21,744 nucleotides of DNA from DASQMT01 sp963835735 (GTDB taxonomy: Bacteria; Actinomycetota; Thermoleophilia; Solirubrobacterales; Solirubrobacteraceae): contig CAWIGP010000006.1 of NCBI GenBank assembly GCA_963835735.1, forward strand, positions 1 to 21,744, in the 5' to 3' direction. Positions 1-7,759 of the stretch are shown one piece after another. The notes under the pieces are model-generated. The model ran no database searches, was not told the DNA's origin, and saw only the letters and a list, made by a program, of their open reading frames with translations. Within the stretch, counting starts at the first letter, position 1, and each line of letters opens with the position of its first letter. The position numbers and the translations under genes are program-made.

Positions 1-1691
1 TCAAGGGCGCCTGCGCTCGCAGTTGCGCACTCGGTCGCCGCGGCCGGCCACGACACGGTCCTGCCGTCCCGGGCCGCAGTCGAGCACGTCGCGGCCGGGA
101 CCGCCGACGAGCAGGTCGGCTCCCCGGCCGCCGAGCACGCAGTCCGCGCCGGCGCGCGCATAGATGCGATCGTTGCCCGCCAGGCCGCGGATGAGGTCGG
201 CGCGCCGTGTCCCGCGCAGGCGGTCCGCGCGCCGCGTGCCGAGCCGGACGCGTGCCGCCGCGGCCGGGCGGCAGCCCGTCGGGAGCGCGGTGGATCCCGG
301 CGCGGCGGTCGGGCCGGGCTGCGGACCCGAGCGCGGCGGTCGGGTCCGGGCAGCGGATCCGGCGCGGCTGTCGGGTCGGGCAGCGGATCCGGGGGCACGT
401 CGATCTGCGGCCGCGGCCCGGGCACCAGCCAGGCCGGGAGCGGGACGTCGTCGCCGGCGCGGAAGCGCCAGGTCCCGCGCGCCGCGGCCCGCTCGTCCGG
501 GTAGCAGCGGCGCTCGAAGCTCGTGTCGAACGACCGCAGTCTGCCGTCCGGCAGGTAGGTGATCGAGTGGACGGTGAACGCGCTCGCCGTCTGGTTGCAC
601 CACGCCGGGCCGCCGGAGACGCGGACGCCGGGGCCGGGACCGTCTGCGTTGCCCTGCGCGTCCGGGTAGCTCGCGCCGGGCTGGAGCCTCTCCCCACCTC
701 CGGCGTAGAGGTCGAGGCTCCACCACTCGTGGGGGTCGTCGTAGTCCTGCAGGAACAGCGAGACGACCGGGTTCGGCGAGTACTCGATCCCGGAGAACAG
801 CGTGTCGGCGGGCCGGTAGGCATGCGGTCCGCGGTCCTCGGGCGGCGCGGCCACGTCGCCCGCCAGCACCTCGATGTCCGCCTGCGTGGTGCCGCCGTGC
901 AGGAAGCCCTCCAGGGTCACGGCATGGCGGACCCCGGCGGTGTCGACGATCTCCAGGCGCCCCCGGCGCGCGCCGGGTGCCGTGGGCGCGAAGCCCACCA
1001 CGACCGAGCACGGCGGCGCCTGCCCGGTGCAGCCGTCGGCGCGCACGCTGAAGTGGGCGGCGTCGTCACCGGCCACGGCGACTGATGCGGCCGGCGCGCT
1101 GCCGTGGTACACGACGGTGGCGGGGGCGGCCGGCCACCAGCTGTCGAGCACCGGCCAGCGCAGCACCGCGGGCGTCACGTGGGCCGCCGCCTCCGGCACC
1201 CACGCGCGCCACCGGACCTCGCCGAACGCCGACGAGCGGGCGCCCTCGCAGTGGTGGTCGAAGAGCGCCCATAGCCGCTCGACCGCCCCCTGCGCGTTGA
1301 AGCCGACATCGAGCACCTCGACACGGCCCGATGCCACATTGCAGCCGCGATTGCCGGCCCGCACCGTCAGGCCCGGCCGGCCCGAGGTCTGGAACGGGTA
1401 CCGGTCGGTCCGCGTCCAGTTGTGCGGTCGCAGCCCCTCGCCCGGCGGCGGCGCGATCTCGACGCCGACCCCCTCCTGACCCGTCACCGCGCCGACCGCG
1501 ATACCGCCGTGCCCGAACGCGTCCGGTCCCGCGCTGACGGCCGGCCCACCCGGATGCGCCACGCGTGGCACGCCCTGGCCGATGAAATCTCTGGCGTCGC
1601 TGTAGACGCTCAGCGAACTGACCGTCGCCGCGTGCGCGGCGGGCGCGACGAGCGCCGTGAGCACGGCGACCGCGGCCAATACCGAGCGCAT
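1..1691 (-). CDS. Secreted protein with Pro/Ala-repeat linker and degenerate Ca-binding-like repeats (two apparent frameshifts)
   Basis: The start is ATG at 1691, with AAGG about five bases upstream and GGAGGGG further out. Residues 1-22 (MRSVLAAVAVLTALVAPAAHA) form a clean Sec signal peptide, so the protein is probably exported. The body has a beta-rich stretch resembling choice-of-anchor-type domains (FSVRADGCTGQAP...VVVGFAPTAPGARRGRLEIV, near 940-1080), then a Trp/Tyr-rich region (near 450-800) of no family I recognise. A proline linker of three decapeptides of DPLPDPTAAP type (299-390) leads to a C-terminal block with GTRRADRLRG, DLIRGLAGNDRI, VLGGRGADLLVGGPGRD, like the weak RTX-style tails of actinobacterial secreted proteins. 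The N-terminal frame and the repeat-tail frame differ; two extra bases, near 346 and 330 inside the linker, account for this. The stop is the first triplet of the window. Function is unknown; secretion is well supported. Confidence 0.7.
   Translation of the reverse strand, partial: MRSVLAAVAVLTALVAPAAHAATVSSLSVYSDARDFIGQGVPRVAHPGGPAVSAGPDAFGHGGIAVGAVTGQEGVGVEIAPPPGEGLRPHNWTRTDRYPFQTSGRPGLTVRAGNRGCNVASGRVEVLDVGFNAQGAVERLWALFDHHCEGARSSAFGEVRWRAWVPEAAAHVTPAVLRWPVLDSWWPAAPATVVYHGSAPAASVAVAGDDAAHFSVRADGCTGQAPPCSVVVGFAPTAPGARRGRLEIVDTAGVRHAVTLEGFLHGGTTQADIEVLAGDVAAPPEDRGPHAYRPADTLFSGIEYSPNPVVSLFLQDYDDPHEWWSLDLYAGGGERLQPGASYPDAQGNADGPGPGVRVSGGPAWCNQTASAFTVHSITYLPDGRLRSFDTSFERRCYPDERAAARGTWRFRAGDDVPLPAWLVPGPRPQIDVPPDPLPDPTAAPDPLPGPDRRARVRSPARPPRRDPPRSRRAAARPRRHASGSARGARTACAGHGAPTSSAAWRATIASMRAPARTACSAAGEPTCSSAVPAATCSTAARDGRTVSWPAAATECATASAGAL
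299..390 (-). repeat. Three 30-bp tandem repeats encoding a Pro/Ala linker
   Basis: Read on the minus strand, 390-361 encodes DPLPDPTAAP. The next unit (360-329) is the same except for two extra bases, one in the run at 345-347 and one at 330. The third (328-299) encodes GPQPGPTAAP. Removing the two extra bases joins the signal-peptide frame to the downstream repeat-domain frame. The repeat therefore serves as an internal reference for where the reading frame breaks. Confidence 0.75.
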
Positions 1692-1887
1692 GGGCGCCTT
1701 CTACCCCTCCACGCCCGTTCGCCATGCCGACGAAGATCTAGGCGTGATCCTGTGGCGAGCTGGGCTACGCGCGTGGCCGTTGCGTGGCCCCCTTGCGGTC
1801 TGTAGGGTCGGATTTCTGACCTACTGACGTTTCCCGCAGCGGCGAGCCGCTGCCTCGGGGGATCGGCGCCGCTAAGGAGGGCCGTCC
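1692..1887. promoter_or_regulatory. Divergent intergenic region with inverted repeats
   Basis: This 196-bp gap separates the secreted protein (minus) from the lipoprotein hydrolase (plus). It holds an imperfect inverted repeat at 1802-1824 (gtagggtc / gacctac) and a perfect 8-bp stem at 1836-1853 (gcagcggc-ga-gccgctgc). A strong Shine-Dalgarno, aaggagg at 1874-1880, sits seven bases before the GTG start at 1888. The stem lies in the likely leader of the hydrolase and has no T-run, so an attenuator or operator is possible but unproven. No convincing -35/-10 pair was found for either gene. Confidence 0.35.
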
Positions 1888-2764
1888 GTGACCTACCGAC
1901 GTCCGACCATTCTCGCCGTCATTGCCGCGCTGCTCTTCGCGGCCGGATGTGGCGGCGGAGACGAGGACACGGCCAGCGAGAAAGCGGCGAAGGCGACGCC
2001 GACCGCGACCGTCGAGTCAGCCAGCCGCGAGGTGACCGCCAGTGTCGACGGCCGGCAGTTGAGCGGTCATTGCAGCGGCACCCAGCAGGAGGGTTCGCCC
2101 GCGATCCTGCTCGACAGCGGAATGGGCGGCGGCCAGCATCAGCTGTCAGACATCGAGGAGCGGTTCGCCGAGCGCACGCTCGTGTGCGCCTACGATCGGG
2201 CCGGGGTCGGTGCAAGCGACCCGCCGGCCAAGACCCCGCGCCCGGTGAGCGAGCTCGTCGCCGACCTTGACGCGTTCGCCACCGCGGCGGACGCCCGTCC
2301 GCCGTATCTGCTCGCGGGTCAGTCAATGGGCGCCAACGTCGTGTTCATGTACGCGCAGGCGCATCCCGAGAAGGTGGCGGGATTCGTCGCGATGAACCCG
2401 GTGCCGCCCGAAGAAACGTTCTTACCCGCGGTCAAGAAGGTCGAGACCAAGGCCGAGTTCGCGCAGGAGCTGTCGTTCTAACCGCGGCGCCAACGACGAG
2501 AACACCAGCTTCCGAGAGCCGATGCTCGGCGACCGGCTCCCGGCAAGCATGCCCTACGCGGTCATGTTCGACGAGGACTGTGGCGGCGACAGCGACTTCT
2601 GCAGCCGGATCCTGCCGCCCCTGGTCCGGACCACGAAGTCACTGGCCGCGGTTGGCGACGGCGGCCGGTTTGTACGCGCCAAGGGCGCAGGGCACGACAT
2701 CTTCTCGGCCGACCCCGAGCTCGTGCAGGAGACGATCAACGAGGTCATTAGCGACACGAAGTGA
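1888..2764 (+). CDS. Alpha/beta-hydrolase fold lipoprotein (one apparent frameshift)
   Basis: The GTG start at 1888 follows aaggagg at ideal spacing. Residues 1-21 form a lipoprotein signal ending in LFAAGC, so Cys21 would be lipidated and the enzyme held on the outer face of the membrane. An Asp/Glu/Lys/Thr-rich tether follows. The hydrolase core shows LLDSGMGGG (oxyanion-type loop), CAYDRAGVGASD, and the nucleophile elbow AGQSMGAN with Ser146; the catalytic His is in AKGAGHDIF near the C-terminus. The frame meets TAA at 2479-2481, but one extra A there explains it: reading TAC restores SFYRGANDENTSF and joins the second half, giving about 291 residues, a normal family length. The fold is secure; the substrate is unknown (esterase, lipase or peptidase-like). 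If the stop is real the protein would lack its catalytic His and be inactive. Confidence 0.75.
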
Positions 2765-2785
2765 GCCGGGACCGATCTGCGGTCG

Positions 2786-3217
2786 CTACCGGTCATCGAG
2801 ACGGTCCACGCGCGCCGCCAGCCGATGATTCCGGTGAGACGTGCCGTCGACGATCACGTCAACGCGTCCGGGCCAGGGCGCGAGCATCCCCGCGATCGGC
2901 GACGCGTCCTGCTCCGACGGCGACTCATAGACCCAGAAGGCGTCCTTGGCCCCTGGTGCGGAGAAGTAGCTCGCATCGCCCTTGAACGGGCAATGCGACG
3001 TGGTCTCGCTCGACGCGAGCAGGTCCATCCGCACGTCCTCGCGCGGCAGATAGAACCGAGTCGGCAGACCGGTCTCGTCCAGCGCCACCGCCCGGTCGGA
3101 GGCGGCGAGTTCCCGGCCGTCTCGCTCCACCCGCACGTGCCCCGTGAATGGGCGGGTTGCGATCCGATGCGCACCCACGGCATGGGCGGCCTTCTTGAGC
3201 TTGTCCGATACAGCCAT
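2786..3217 (-). CDS. DUF427 domain-containing protein
   Basis: The 143-residue protein starts with MAVSDKLKKAAHAVG; the frame stays open upstream, but that stretch (MWCTCFARPGG...) does not look coding. Residues about 30-135 match the DUF427 family (also called NTP_transf_9): TGHVRVERDGRELAASDRA, FYLPREDVRMDLL, the signature TSHCPFKGDASYFS, and AFWVYESPSEQ with a final GRVDVIVDG. DUF427 proteins are small soluble beta-rich proteins of unknown biochemical role. The gene is convergent with the hydrolase (21 bp between stops) and intact. It is divergent from the VapBC module, with 113 bp between the two starts. Confidence 0.85.
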   Translation of the reverse strand: MAVSDKLKKAAHAVGAHRIATRPFTGHVRVERDGRELAASDRAVALDETGLPTRFYLPREDVRMDLLASSETTSHCPFKGDASYFSAPGAKDAFWVYESPSEQDASPIAGMLAPWPGRVDVIVDGTSHRNHRLAARVDRLDDR

Positions 3218-3305
3218 GCCGTCAATATGCCCGCAGCCCCGCCGCGGCAGGCGTCCCGATCGATGAGCCGTCTGGTCCCTTGCGTTGCCGCCCGGCCGAG
3301 CAAAA

Positions 3306-3339
3306 CATGTGCACCACATGCTAACATGTGATGCACATG
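3306..3339 (+). promoter_or_regulatory. VapBC operator: nested CATGTG/CACATG palindromes overlapping -10 and start
   Basis: Two 15-bp palindromes, catgtgcaccacatg (3306-3320) and catgtgatgcacatg (3325-3339), are each CATGTG-N3-CACATG. They are also inverted copies of one another with one mismatch around the spacer ctaa, giving four half-sites. A -10-like TAACAT (3322-3327) lies in the middle and the antitoxin ATGs (3331, 3337) sit in the last site. Ribbon-helix-helix antitoxins autorepress by binding such repeats, so this is the likely VapB/VapBC operator. There is no clear -35 and no Shine-Dalgarno, which suggests a leaderless transcript. Confidence 0.7.
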
Positions 3340-3561
3340 AAGATGATCCAGGTTCGCAATGTCCCCGAGGATCTCCATCGGTCGCTGAAGGAGCGCGCCG
3401 CTCGTGAGGGAACGACCATGTCCGACCTCATCCTCGCCGAGCTGCCCCGCCTCGCGCACAAGCCGTCGGGCGAGCAACTGCTCGCCCGCGTACGGCGGCG
3501 GACTGCGGTGTCCGGGGCGCCGGCGTCCGAGCTGATCGCCGCCGAGCGCGCCGAACGCTGA
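3331..3561 (+). CDS. vapB: VapB-type ribbon-helix-helix antitoxin (FitA-like)
   Basis: A 76-residue protein (74 or 72 if started at 3337 or 3343). The core MIQVRNVPEDLHRSLKERAAREGTTMSDLILAELPRLA is a classic ribbon-helix-helix DNA-binding unit: a short beta strand (IQVRNV) and two helices, as in FitA/VapB antitoxins. The C-terminal half (SGEQLLARVRRRTAVSGAPASELIAAERAER) is the expected toxin-neutralising tail. Candidate starts are GTG 3328 and ATG 3331, 3337 and 3343, none with a Shine-Dalgarno; 3337 is attractive because it lies near the transcription start predicted from the TAACAT box. The stop overlaps the toxin start by one base (TGATG), so the pair is translationally coupled. It probably autoregulates through 3306-3339. 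Confidence 0.85.
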   Translation: MHMKMIQVRNVPEDLHRSLKERAAREGTTMSDLILAELPRLAHKPSGEQLLARVRRRTAVSGAPASELIAAERAER

Positions 3562-3971
3562 TGCTCGTCGTCGATGCGAGCGCCGTCGCCGAACTGCTCC
3601 TGGGCAGGCCGCCCGGCGATTCGGTCGCGCGGCAGCTGCGCGAGCACGGCTTCGACCTCCACGCGCCCCACCTGCTCGACGTCGAAGTCCTCAGCGCACT
3701 GCGACGCGTCGTCACCGCCGGTGATGCGTCCCCCGCGCGCGCTGAAGAGTCAGTGGCCGACCTGGTCGACCTGCCGATCGAGCGCTATGGCCACTACGAG
3801 CTGATCCCACGCATCTGGGAGCTGCGGGACAACTTCTCGACGTACGACGCGGCCTACATCGCACTCGCGGAGGCGATCGCCGACGATGGCGCGCCGCTTC
3901 TGACCGCGGACGCCCGCCTCGCCCGCGCCGCGGAAGCACACACCGCCGTCCGCGTGGTCCTCGCAGCCTGA
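3561..3971 (+). CDS. vapC: VapC-type PIN-domain ribonuclease toxin
   Basis: A 136-residue PIN-domain protein in a one-base overlap with the antitoxin. The acidic Mg-binding residues are visible in order: Asp5 in MLVVDASAV, Glu42 in LLDVEVLSALRR, Asp96 in FSTYDAAYIALAEA and Asp117 in LLTADARLARA. Length and motifs fit VapC toxins, which cleave tRNA or rRNA and block translation when the antitoxin is degraded; the RNA target cannot be told from sequence. The frame is intact, although most neighbouring genes on this side of the window are broken. Confidence 0.9.
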   Translation: MLVVDASAVAELLLGRPPGDSVARQLREHGFDLHAPHLLDVEVLSALRRVVTAGDASPARAEESVADLVDLPIERYGHYELIPRIWELRDNFSTYDAAYIALAEAIADDGAPLLTADARLARAAEAHTAVRVVLAA

Positions 3972-4026
3972 CTGCGCGAGGCCTGCGTGGGCGGGCTCCG
4001 GCTGCCGGCGGTGCAAGACTCCCGGC

Positions 4027-4233
4027 GTGGCCGTGCGTCGCTTCCGTCCCGCCACTCGGGTTGCCTTCTTCCTAGCCGCGCGAGGGCGCTGCGTGGTGTG
4101 CGGTGAGCCGTTGCGGCCGGGCTGGCATGCCGATCACGTGCGGCCGCTGATCGCAGGCGGCGAGACGGAGCCGGCGAACGGGCGGGCGCTGTGCCCGCGC
4201 TGCAACCTGGCGAAGGGCGCGCGGCCGGCGTGA
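4027..4233 (+). CDS. Small HNH endonuclease
   Basis: A 68-residue protein with a GTG start at 4027. It is almost entirely an HNH fold: zinc-ligand pair Cys22-x2-Cys25 (GRCVVCGEPL), catalytic Asp36-His37 (WHADHVRPLIAGG), Asn51 (TEPANGRALC), and a second Cys56-x2-Cys59 followed by Asn60 (CPRCNLAKGAR). These compact nucleases resemble the HNH domains of restriction and homing enzymes, with no extra DNA-recognition domain. The TGA stop overlaps the helicase start as GTGA, so the two are very likely co-translated and may act together on DNA. DNA cleavage is inferred from the family. Confidence 0.85.
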   Translation: MAVRRFRPATRVAFFLAARGRCVVCGEPLRPGWHADHVRPLIAGGETEPANGRALCPRCNLAKGARPA

Positions 4234-5950
4234 TCGCGCCGCGACCGTGGCAGGCGGAGTTCCTCGCGCGCCACGCCGCGCACCCGCGCGCCGACTTCCT
4301 GCTCGTGGCGACCCCCGGGGCGGGCAAGACACTGGCCGCCTGCCAGGCGATCCGCGCGGCGGGCGCCTCCCAGGTCATCGTCGTGTGCCCGACGACGGCC
4401 CTGCGCGCGCAGTGGGCGGACGCCGCGGATCTGGTCGGGCTGCACCTGGACCCGCGCTGGCGCAACGCGGACGGCGCCTGGCGCGAGGAGGTCGACGGCG
4501 TCGCGGTCACGTATCAGCAGGTCGCCTCGGCGCCGGACCTGTTCGCGCACCATCTCGCGCGGCCGACGTTCGTGGTGCTCGACGAGATCCACCACGCCGG
4601 CGAGTCGGCGACCTGGGGCACCGCGTTGCGGGCGGCGTTCGACGGCGCGCGCTATCGGCTCGCGCTGTCGGGCACGCCGTTTCGGTCCGACGCCCGGGCG
4701 ATCCCGTTCGTGCGCTACGACGAGGACCGCTGTTGCGCGCCGGACTTCGTCTACGGCTACGGCGACGCGGTCGAGCGACGGCGTCTGCCGGCCGCTGGCG
4801 TTCCGGCTGCTCGACGCGACGCTGCGCTGGCGCGTGGATGCGCAGGAGACGATCGCCGCGTTCGCCGACGAGCTCGATCCGACCGACGACGCGCGCCGGC
4901 TGCGGACCGCGATCGACCCGTCGACGCCGCTGCTGTCGCAGATGCTGCGCGACGCCGACGCGCTGCTGCTCAAGGCGCGCGCCGTGATCCCGGACGCCGC
5001 CGGGCTGGTCCTGTGTGATGACCGCGCGCACGCGCGCGCGACGGGAGCGCTGCTGCGCACGATCGCGGGCGAGAAGCCGGTCGTGGTGGTGAGCGACGAG
5101 CCGCAGGCCCACGCCCGGATCGACCGCTTCGCGCGCGGCGACGCGGGCGCGCCGCGCTGGCTGGTCGCGGTGAACATGGTCAGCGAGGGCGTCGACGTGC
5201 CGCGCCTCGTGCTCGCCGCGTATGCGACGGTCAAGCGCACCGATCTGTTCTTCCGCCAGGCGGTCGGGCGGGTCGTGCGCCGCCGCGGCCAGGACCCGGG
5301 CGACCTCGTGGCCACCGTGTTCCTGCCCGCGGACCCGACGCTGACCGGGTGCGCCGAACGTGTCGAGGTCGAGCTGCGCCGGCAGGTCCTCGACGATCCC
5401 GCGGCGTTCGATGTCGAGCCGCCGCCGGGACTCGCGCGCCGGGTCGACTTCCAGCCGCTCGACGCGCAGCGTCGAGCCGGGCGGGATGATCGTCGCCGGC
5501 GTGCACTATGCGCGCGGCGAGGTCGAAGCCGCGCGCCGGCTGCTGCGCGAGCTCGGGCAGTCCGAGCGCGCGCTCCGCTCGGTGCTCGAGTTCGTGCGCC
5601 GGGAGCGTGTCGGCGGCCCGTCTCCCCCACCCGCACCCGTTCCCGCGCACCGCCGCGTCGAGCACAAGCGGCGCGCGCTCGACCGCCTCGCCCGCCGCTG
5701 GGCACAGTTGCGACGCGAGATCGACCCCGATTACACGTGGCCGCAGGCGCAGGCGCGGGTCAACCGCGCGATGGGCGTCCGCCGCCGTTCCGACGCCGGC
5801 GAGGCGCAGCTCGACGACGGCTTGGCGTTCCTGCGCTCAGAGCTCGCCAAGCTCGCCCGCGAGTACCCCGAGCAGGCCGAGCGGCTGCGGATTCCCGCGA
5901 GCGTCGAGGCGATCGCCGAGCGCGTGGGCGTCGCGACCGGCGAGGGCTGA
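4230..5950 (+). CDS. DEAD/DEAH-box superfamily 2 helicase (two apparent frameshifts)
   Basis: The GTG start at 4230 gives MIAPRPWQAEFLARH, a typical SF2 Q-motif-like opening. The motifs appear in order: Walker A ATPGAGKT (residues 27-34), motif Ia VVCPTTALRAQW, DEIH in VLDEIHHAGE (118-121), and SGTPFR (147-152). In the second RecA domain come VVVSDEPQAHARIDRFARG, LVAVNMVSEGVDVPRLVLAAYATVKRTDLFFRQAVGRVVRRRG (motifs V and VI), and VATVFLPADP. The Arg-rich C-terminal region contains VEPGGMIVAGVHYARGE. The frame shifts after GYGDAV near 4773 and after QPLDA near 5467; one extra base at each point repairs it, giving about 572 residues. Close relatives are common in actinobacteria. Role unknown; pairing with an HNH nuclease suggests DNA processing or phage defence. 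Confidence 0.8.
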
Positions 5951-5951
5951 C

Positions 5952-6288
5952 TCAACCGGTCGGCAGTTTCTCGAGCGCGAGCGGCGGGCATCGGACGCGT
6001 CCGCTCGCGAAGCGCCCGACCGGGTGCGCGAGCCGGACGGTCGCTGCATGATCGTCGAGCCCGACGACCGTGCCATGCAGGCCGACCAGGTAGCGCGGGC
6101 TGACCTGTTCGGTGATGCGGACGACGTCCCCGACGCACAGCGTCGCCAGCGCCGTGGCAGAGCGAACGGTGAGCAGCAGCCGCCGACGCGCCTCCACCGC
6201 CGCGGCAAGCGCGCCGAGATGGCCGTCCAGCTCGCCCGCCGCGATGGCGTCCAGCAGCGACCGCTCGTCCTCGAGGCGCAGGCCTCAC
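5952..6288 (-). CDS. Small KOW/SH3-like protein of unknown function (start uncertain)
   Basis: A securely open part runs from 6284 to the stop at 5952. It begins LRLEDERSLLDAIAAGELDGHLGALAAAVEARRRLLLTVRSATA (helical) and continues with VGDVVRITEQVSPRYLVGLHGTVVGLDDHAATVRL, which has the look of a small beta-barrel with a KOW-like turn (RYLVGLHGTVV). In-frame conventional starts are GTG 6197 or later, which would remove the helical part. A GTG at 6288, overlapping the previous gene as GTGA, would give MRLRLEDERS if one extra base near 6283 were discounted. CTG 6281 is the only in-frame alternative. It sits directly after the HTH gene, so the two are an operon, and its stop is 1 nt from the convergent helicase stop. 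No function is proposed beyond possible nucleic-acid binding. Confidence 0.55.
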
Positions 6289-6976
6289 GCCGCAACCGTG
6301 AATCCGTCGCTGCCGACCGAGGCCCTGAGCGTTCGCATCACGGCGATCGGATCGTCGTGCGGCCCGGCGACATACAGCGGACGGCCGCGCTGGCCGAACG
6401 TGATCGCGCACGGCTCGCGCAACTCCCCGAGGAACCCGCGCACCTGCGCGAAATCGGGATGCGGGTCGAAGCCGAGCGCAGGCCGCGAACGCGACTGCGC
6501 CGTGGACGACGTGCTGGGCAAGCGAGAGCGGCGCGCGCAATGGCGGAGCGCGGGAATGCGACGAAATAGAGCCGGGCGAAGTCGGGGAGATCGCGCCTGT
6601 GCATCCGCTGCGGCCCAATCGTGTTCTTGACGCCGAGGCAGAACGTGTCGACCAGGTAGCCGCACGCCGTCACCTCGCCGCGGCCGGCACGCGCGACCAG
6701 CACGAGCACGATTCCGGCCGGCCCGTCCGGTCCGAGGTCGACGTCGTCCCAACCCTCGCGACGCTGCACGAAGAGGTCGCGGCTCCATGCCGGGCTGATC
6801 CAGCAACCCACAAGCTCGCCCTGCTCCGGCGGCCGCGGCGGCGTCTCGGCCGCCAGTTGGCGCACGAGCGGCGCGATCACCGCTCGGCGAACCCCCAGAG
6901 CCCGCGCGATTTCGCTCGGCGACATCCCCGCTGCGCGCAGCCGGCGCACTTCGTCAAGGAGTTCTCGATCGGTCAC
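6285..6976 (-). CDS. Helix-turn-helix protein with conserved uncharacterised domain (two apparent frameshifts)
   Basis: The GTG start at 6976 gives VTDRELLDEVRRLRAAGMSPSEIARALGVRRAVIAPLVRQLAAE, a clear helix-turn-helix of sigma-4/resolvase type at residues 1-45. The rest is a conserved-looking domain with WISPAWSRDL, GWDDVDLGPDGPAGIVLVLVAR, VTACGYLVDTFCLGVKNTIGP and LPDFARLYFVAFP. The frame then changes near 6550 to give APPLRAPLSLAQHVVHGAVAFA, and again at 6480 to give ALGFDPHPDFAQVRGFLGELREP and GRPLYVAGPHDDPIAVMRTL. Each change is explained by one extra base; the repaired protein is about 229 residues. The C-terminal domain is not one I can name. The HTH suggests DNA binding, but fusion to a large domain makes a simple repressor role uncertain. 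It is probably co-transcribed with the KOW-like gene. Confidence 0.65.
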
Positions 6977-7040
6977 ACCGGAATTGCAGCGCGCGCACCG
7001 GACGGCTGGGCCGCGGTTCAGCGCGCGCAAGGCAGACGTT

Positions 7041-7056
7041 CGAAAACCCGCGCCGG
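7041..7056 (-). terminator. Intrinsic terminator after the PIN toxin
   Basis: On the minus strand the sequence reads acccg-gcg-cgggt followed by TTT (TTTT including the last stem base), a five-bp GC stem with a three-base loop and a short T-run. It starts 24 nt after the toxin stop at 7081, in the 104-bp gap before the HTH gene. Position and T-run fit a rho-independent terminator; the short stem limits confidence. Confidence 0.55.
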
Positions 7057-7080
7057 GTGCGGTTCCGAGATCGCGCCTCT

Positions 7081-7483
7081 TCAGTCCAACCGCTCGGGCA
7101 AGACCCGCAGCCCCTGATCGCGAGCCGCGTTCGAGAGCCTCCGGTCCCAGGTTGCAACGCACAACTCAGCCCGCGGCAGCAGCAGCGCAGACGCCAGGTG
7201 CAGCGCGTCGAGACTCCGCAAGGCGCCGGCGGACGTCAGCGAGGCGGCGCGCTCGGCAAGCTCCTGGTCGACCTCGACGACGCCGAACGCCGGCCACTCC
7301 TGCGCGAACCGCCTCACGGCCGACTCACCGGCCACCATGCCGACAGCGCGCGCGGTCTCGACGAAGCCGACGCGGCACATGAACCACCCGCTTGCCATCT
7401 GCATCGCGGACCGAACCGCGGCGCTGCCCGGTTCCGCGACGTACCGCTTCACCAGCGCGCTGGGCATCGAGGTAGAGGATCAG
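7081..7483 (-). CDS. vapC: VapC-type PIN-domain toxin (one apparent frameshift near the start)
   Basis: A PIN-domain protein whose true N-terminus is probably LILYLDASALVKRYVAEPGS. The part with LILYLDA lies in another frame; one extra base in the run at 7462-7464 separates it from SALVKRY. The acidic residues are in LYLDASAL, VGFVETARAV, RSLDALHLASAL and CVATWDRRLSNAA, the standard PIN set. The coupled start would be CTG at 7483, overlapping the antitoxin TGA; alternatively an ATG at 7467 or the GTG in ALVKRY could serve, but these would remove the first catalytic Asp. As an RNase toxin it would cleave structured RNA. Repaired length is about 134 residues, normal for the family. Confidence 0.75.
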
Positions 7484-7759
7484 CGCTCGTCCTCGCGTTC
7501 GGCCAGTACCAGCTCAGAAGCCGACCGGCCGGCGCGCGTCAGCTGCGGCGCCCGCGTCGGCCGCGCTCTCGCAGGAGGGACGACCCGGCCGCGAGCGACC
7601 AGTTCCCGCAGCGCCTCAGCGCTGGGCGAAGCGCCGGCAGGAACGATGTCGGCGACCGGCCGACCGCGCACCGTGACGCGCACCTGCTCGCCTCGGCTCA
7701 CCGCGCCGGAGCACCTGGCTGAGGGTCGCCTTGAGCTCGCGAACGCCGATCTCATCCAT
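7480..7759 (-). CDS. Phd/YefM-type antitoxin (one apparent frameshift)
   Basis: The ATG at 7759 gives MDEIGVRELKATLSQVLRR, and the other frame continues VSRGEQVRVTVRGRPVADIVPA: together the standard Phd/YefM N-terminal fold (exact start GVRELKATLS, then GE-x-V-x-V-T-x-RGRPVA). One extra base at 7701-7702 (CGGCGC-G-GTGAGC on the coding strand) explains the shift. The C-terminal tail (PPARARPTRAPQLTRAGRSASELVLAEREDER) is the disordered toxin-binding part. Its TGA overlaps the toxin start. Such antitoxins bind their own promoter; here that would be the AT-richer stretch 7760-7790 with a TATTGT -10-like box. Repaired length is 92 residues. Confidence 0.7.

Noticed and set aside
299..390. Short tandem repeats as a possible CRISPR array
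   Set aside because: The units are contiguous with no spacers, in frame with a Pro/Ala linker, and no cas genes are present.
2471..2490. Possible prfB-like programmed +1 frameshift at TTC TAA C in the hydrolase
   Set aside because: It resembles the CTT TGA C site of release factor 2, but there is no Shine-Dalgarno-like stimulator just upstream, slippage on TTC gives no good pairing, and ten other extra bases in the region lack a stop or slippery codon.
2770..2784. Short hairpin gaccg-atctg-cggtc between convergent genes, as a bidirectional terminator
   Set aside because: Only five base pairs, no T-run on either strand; too weak to call.
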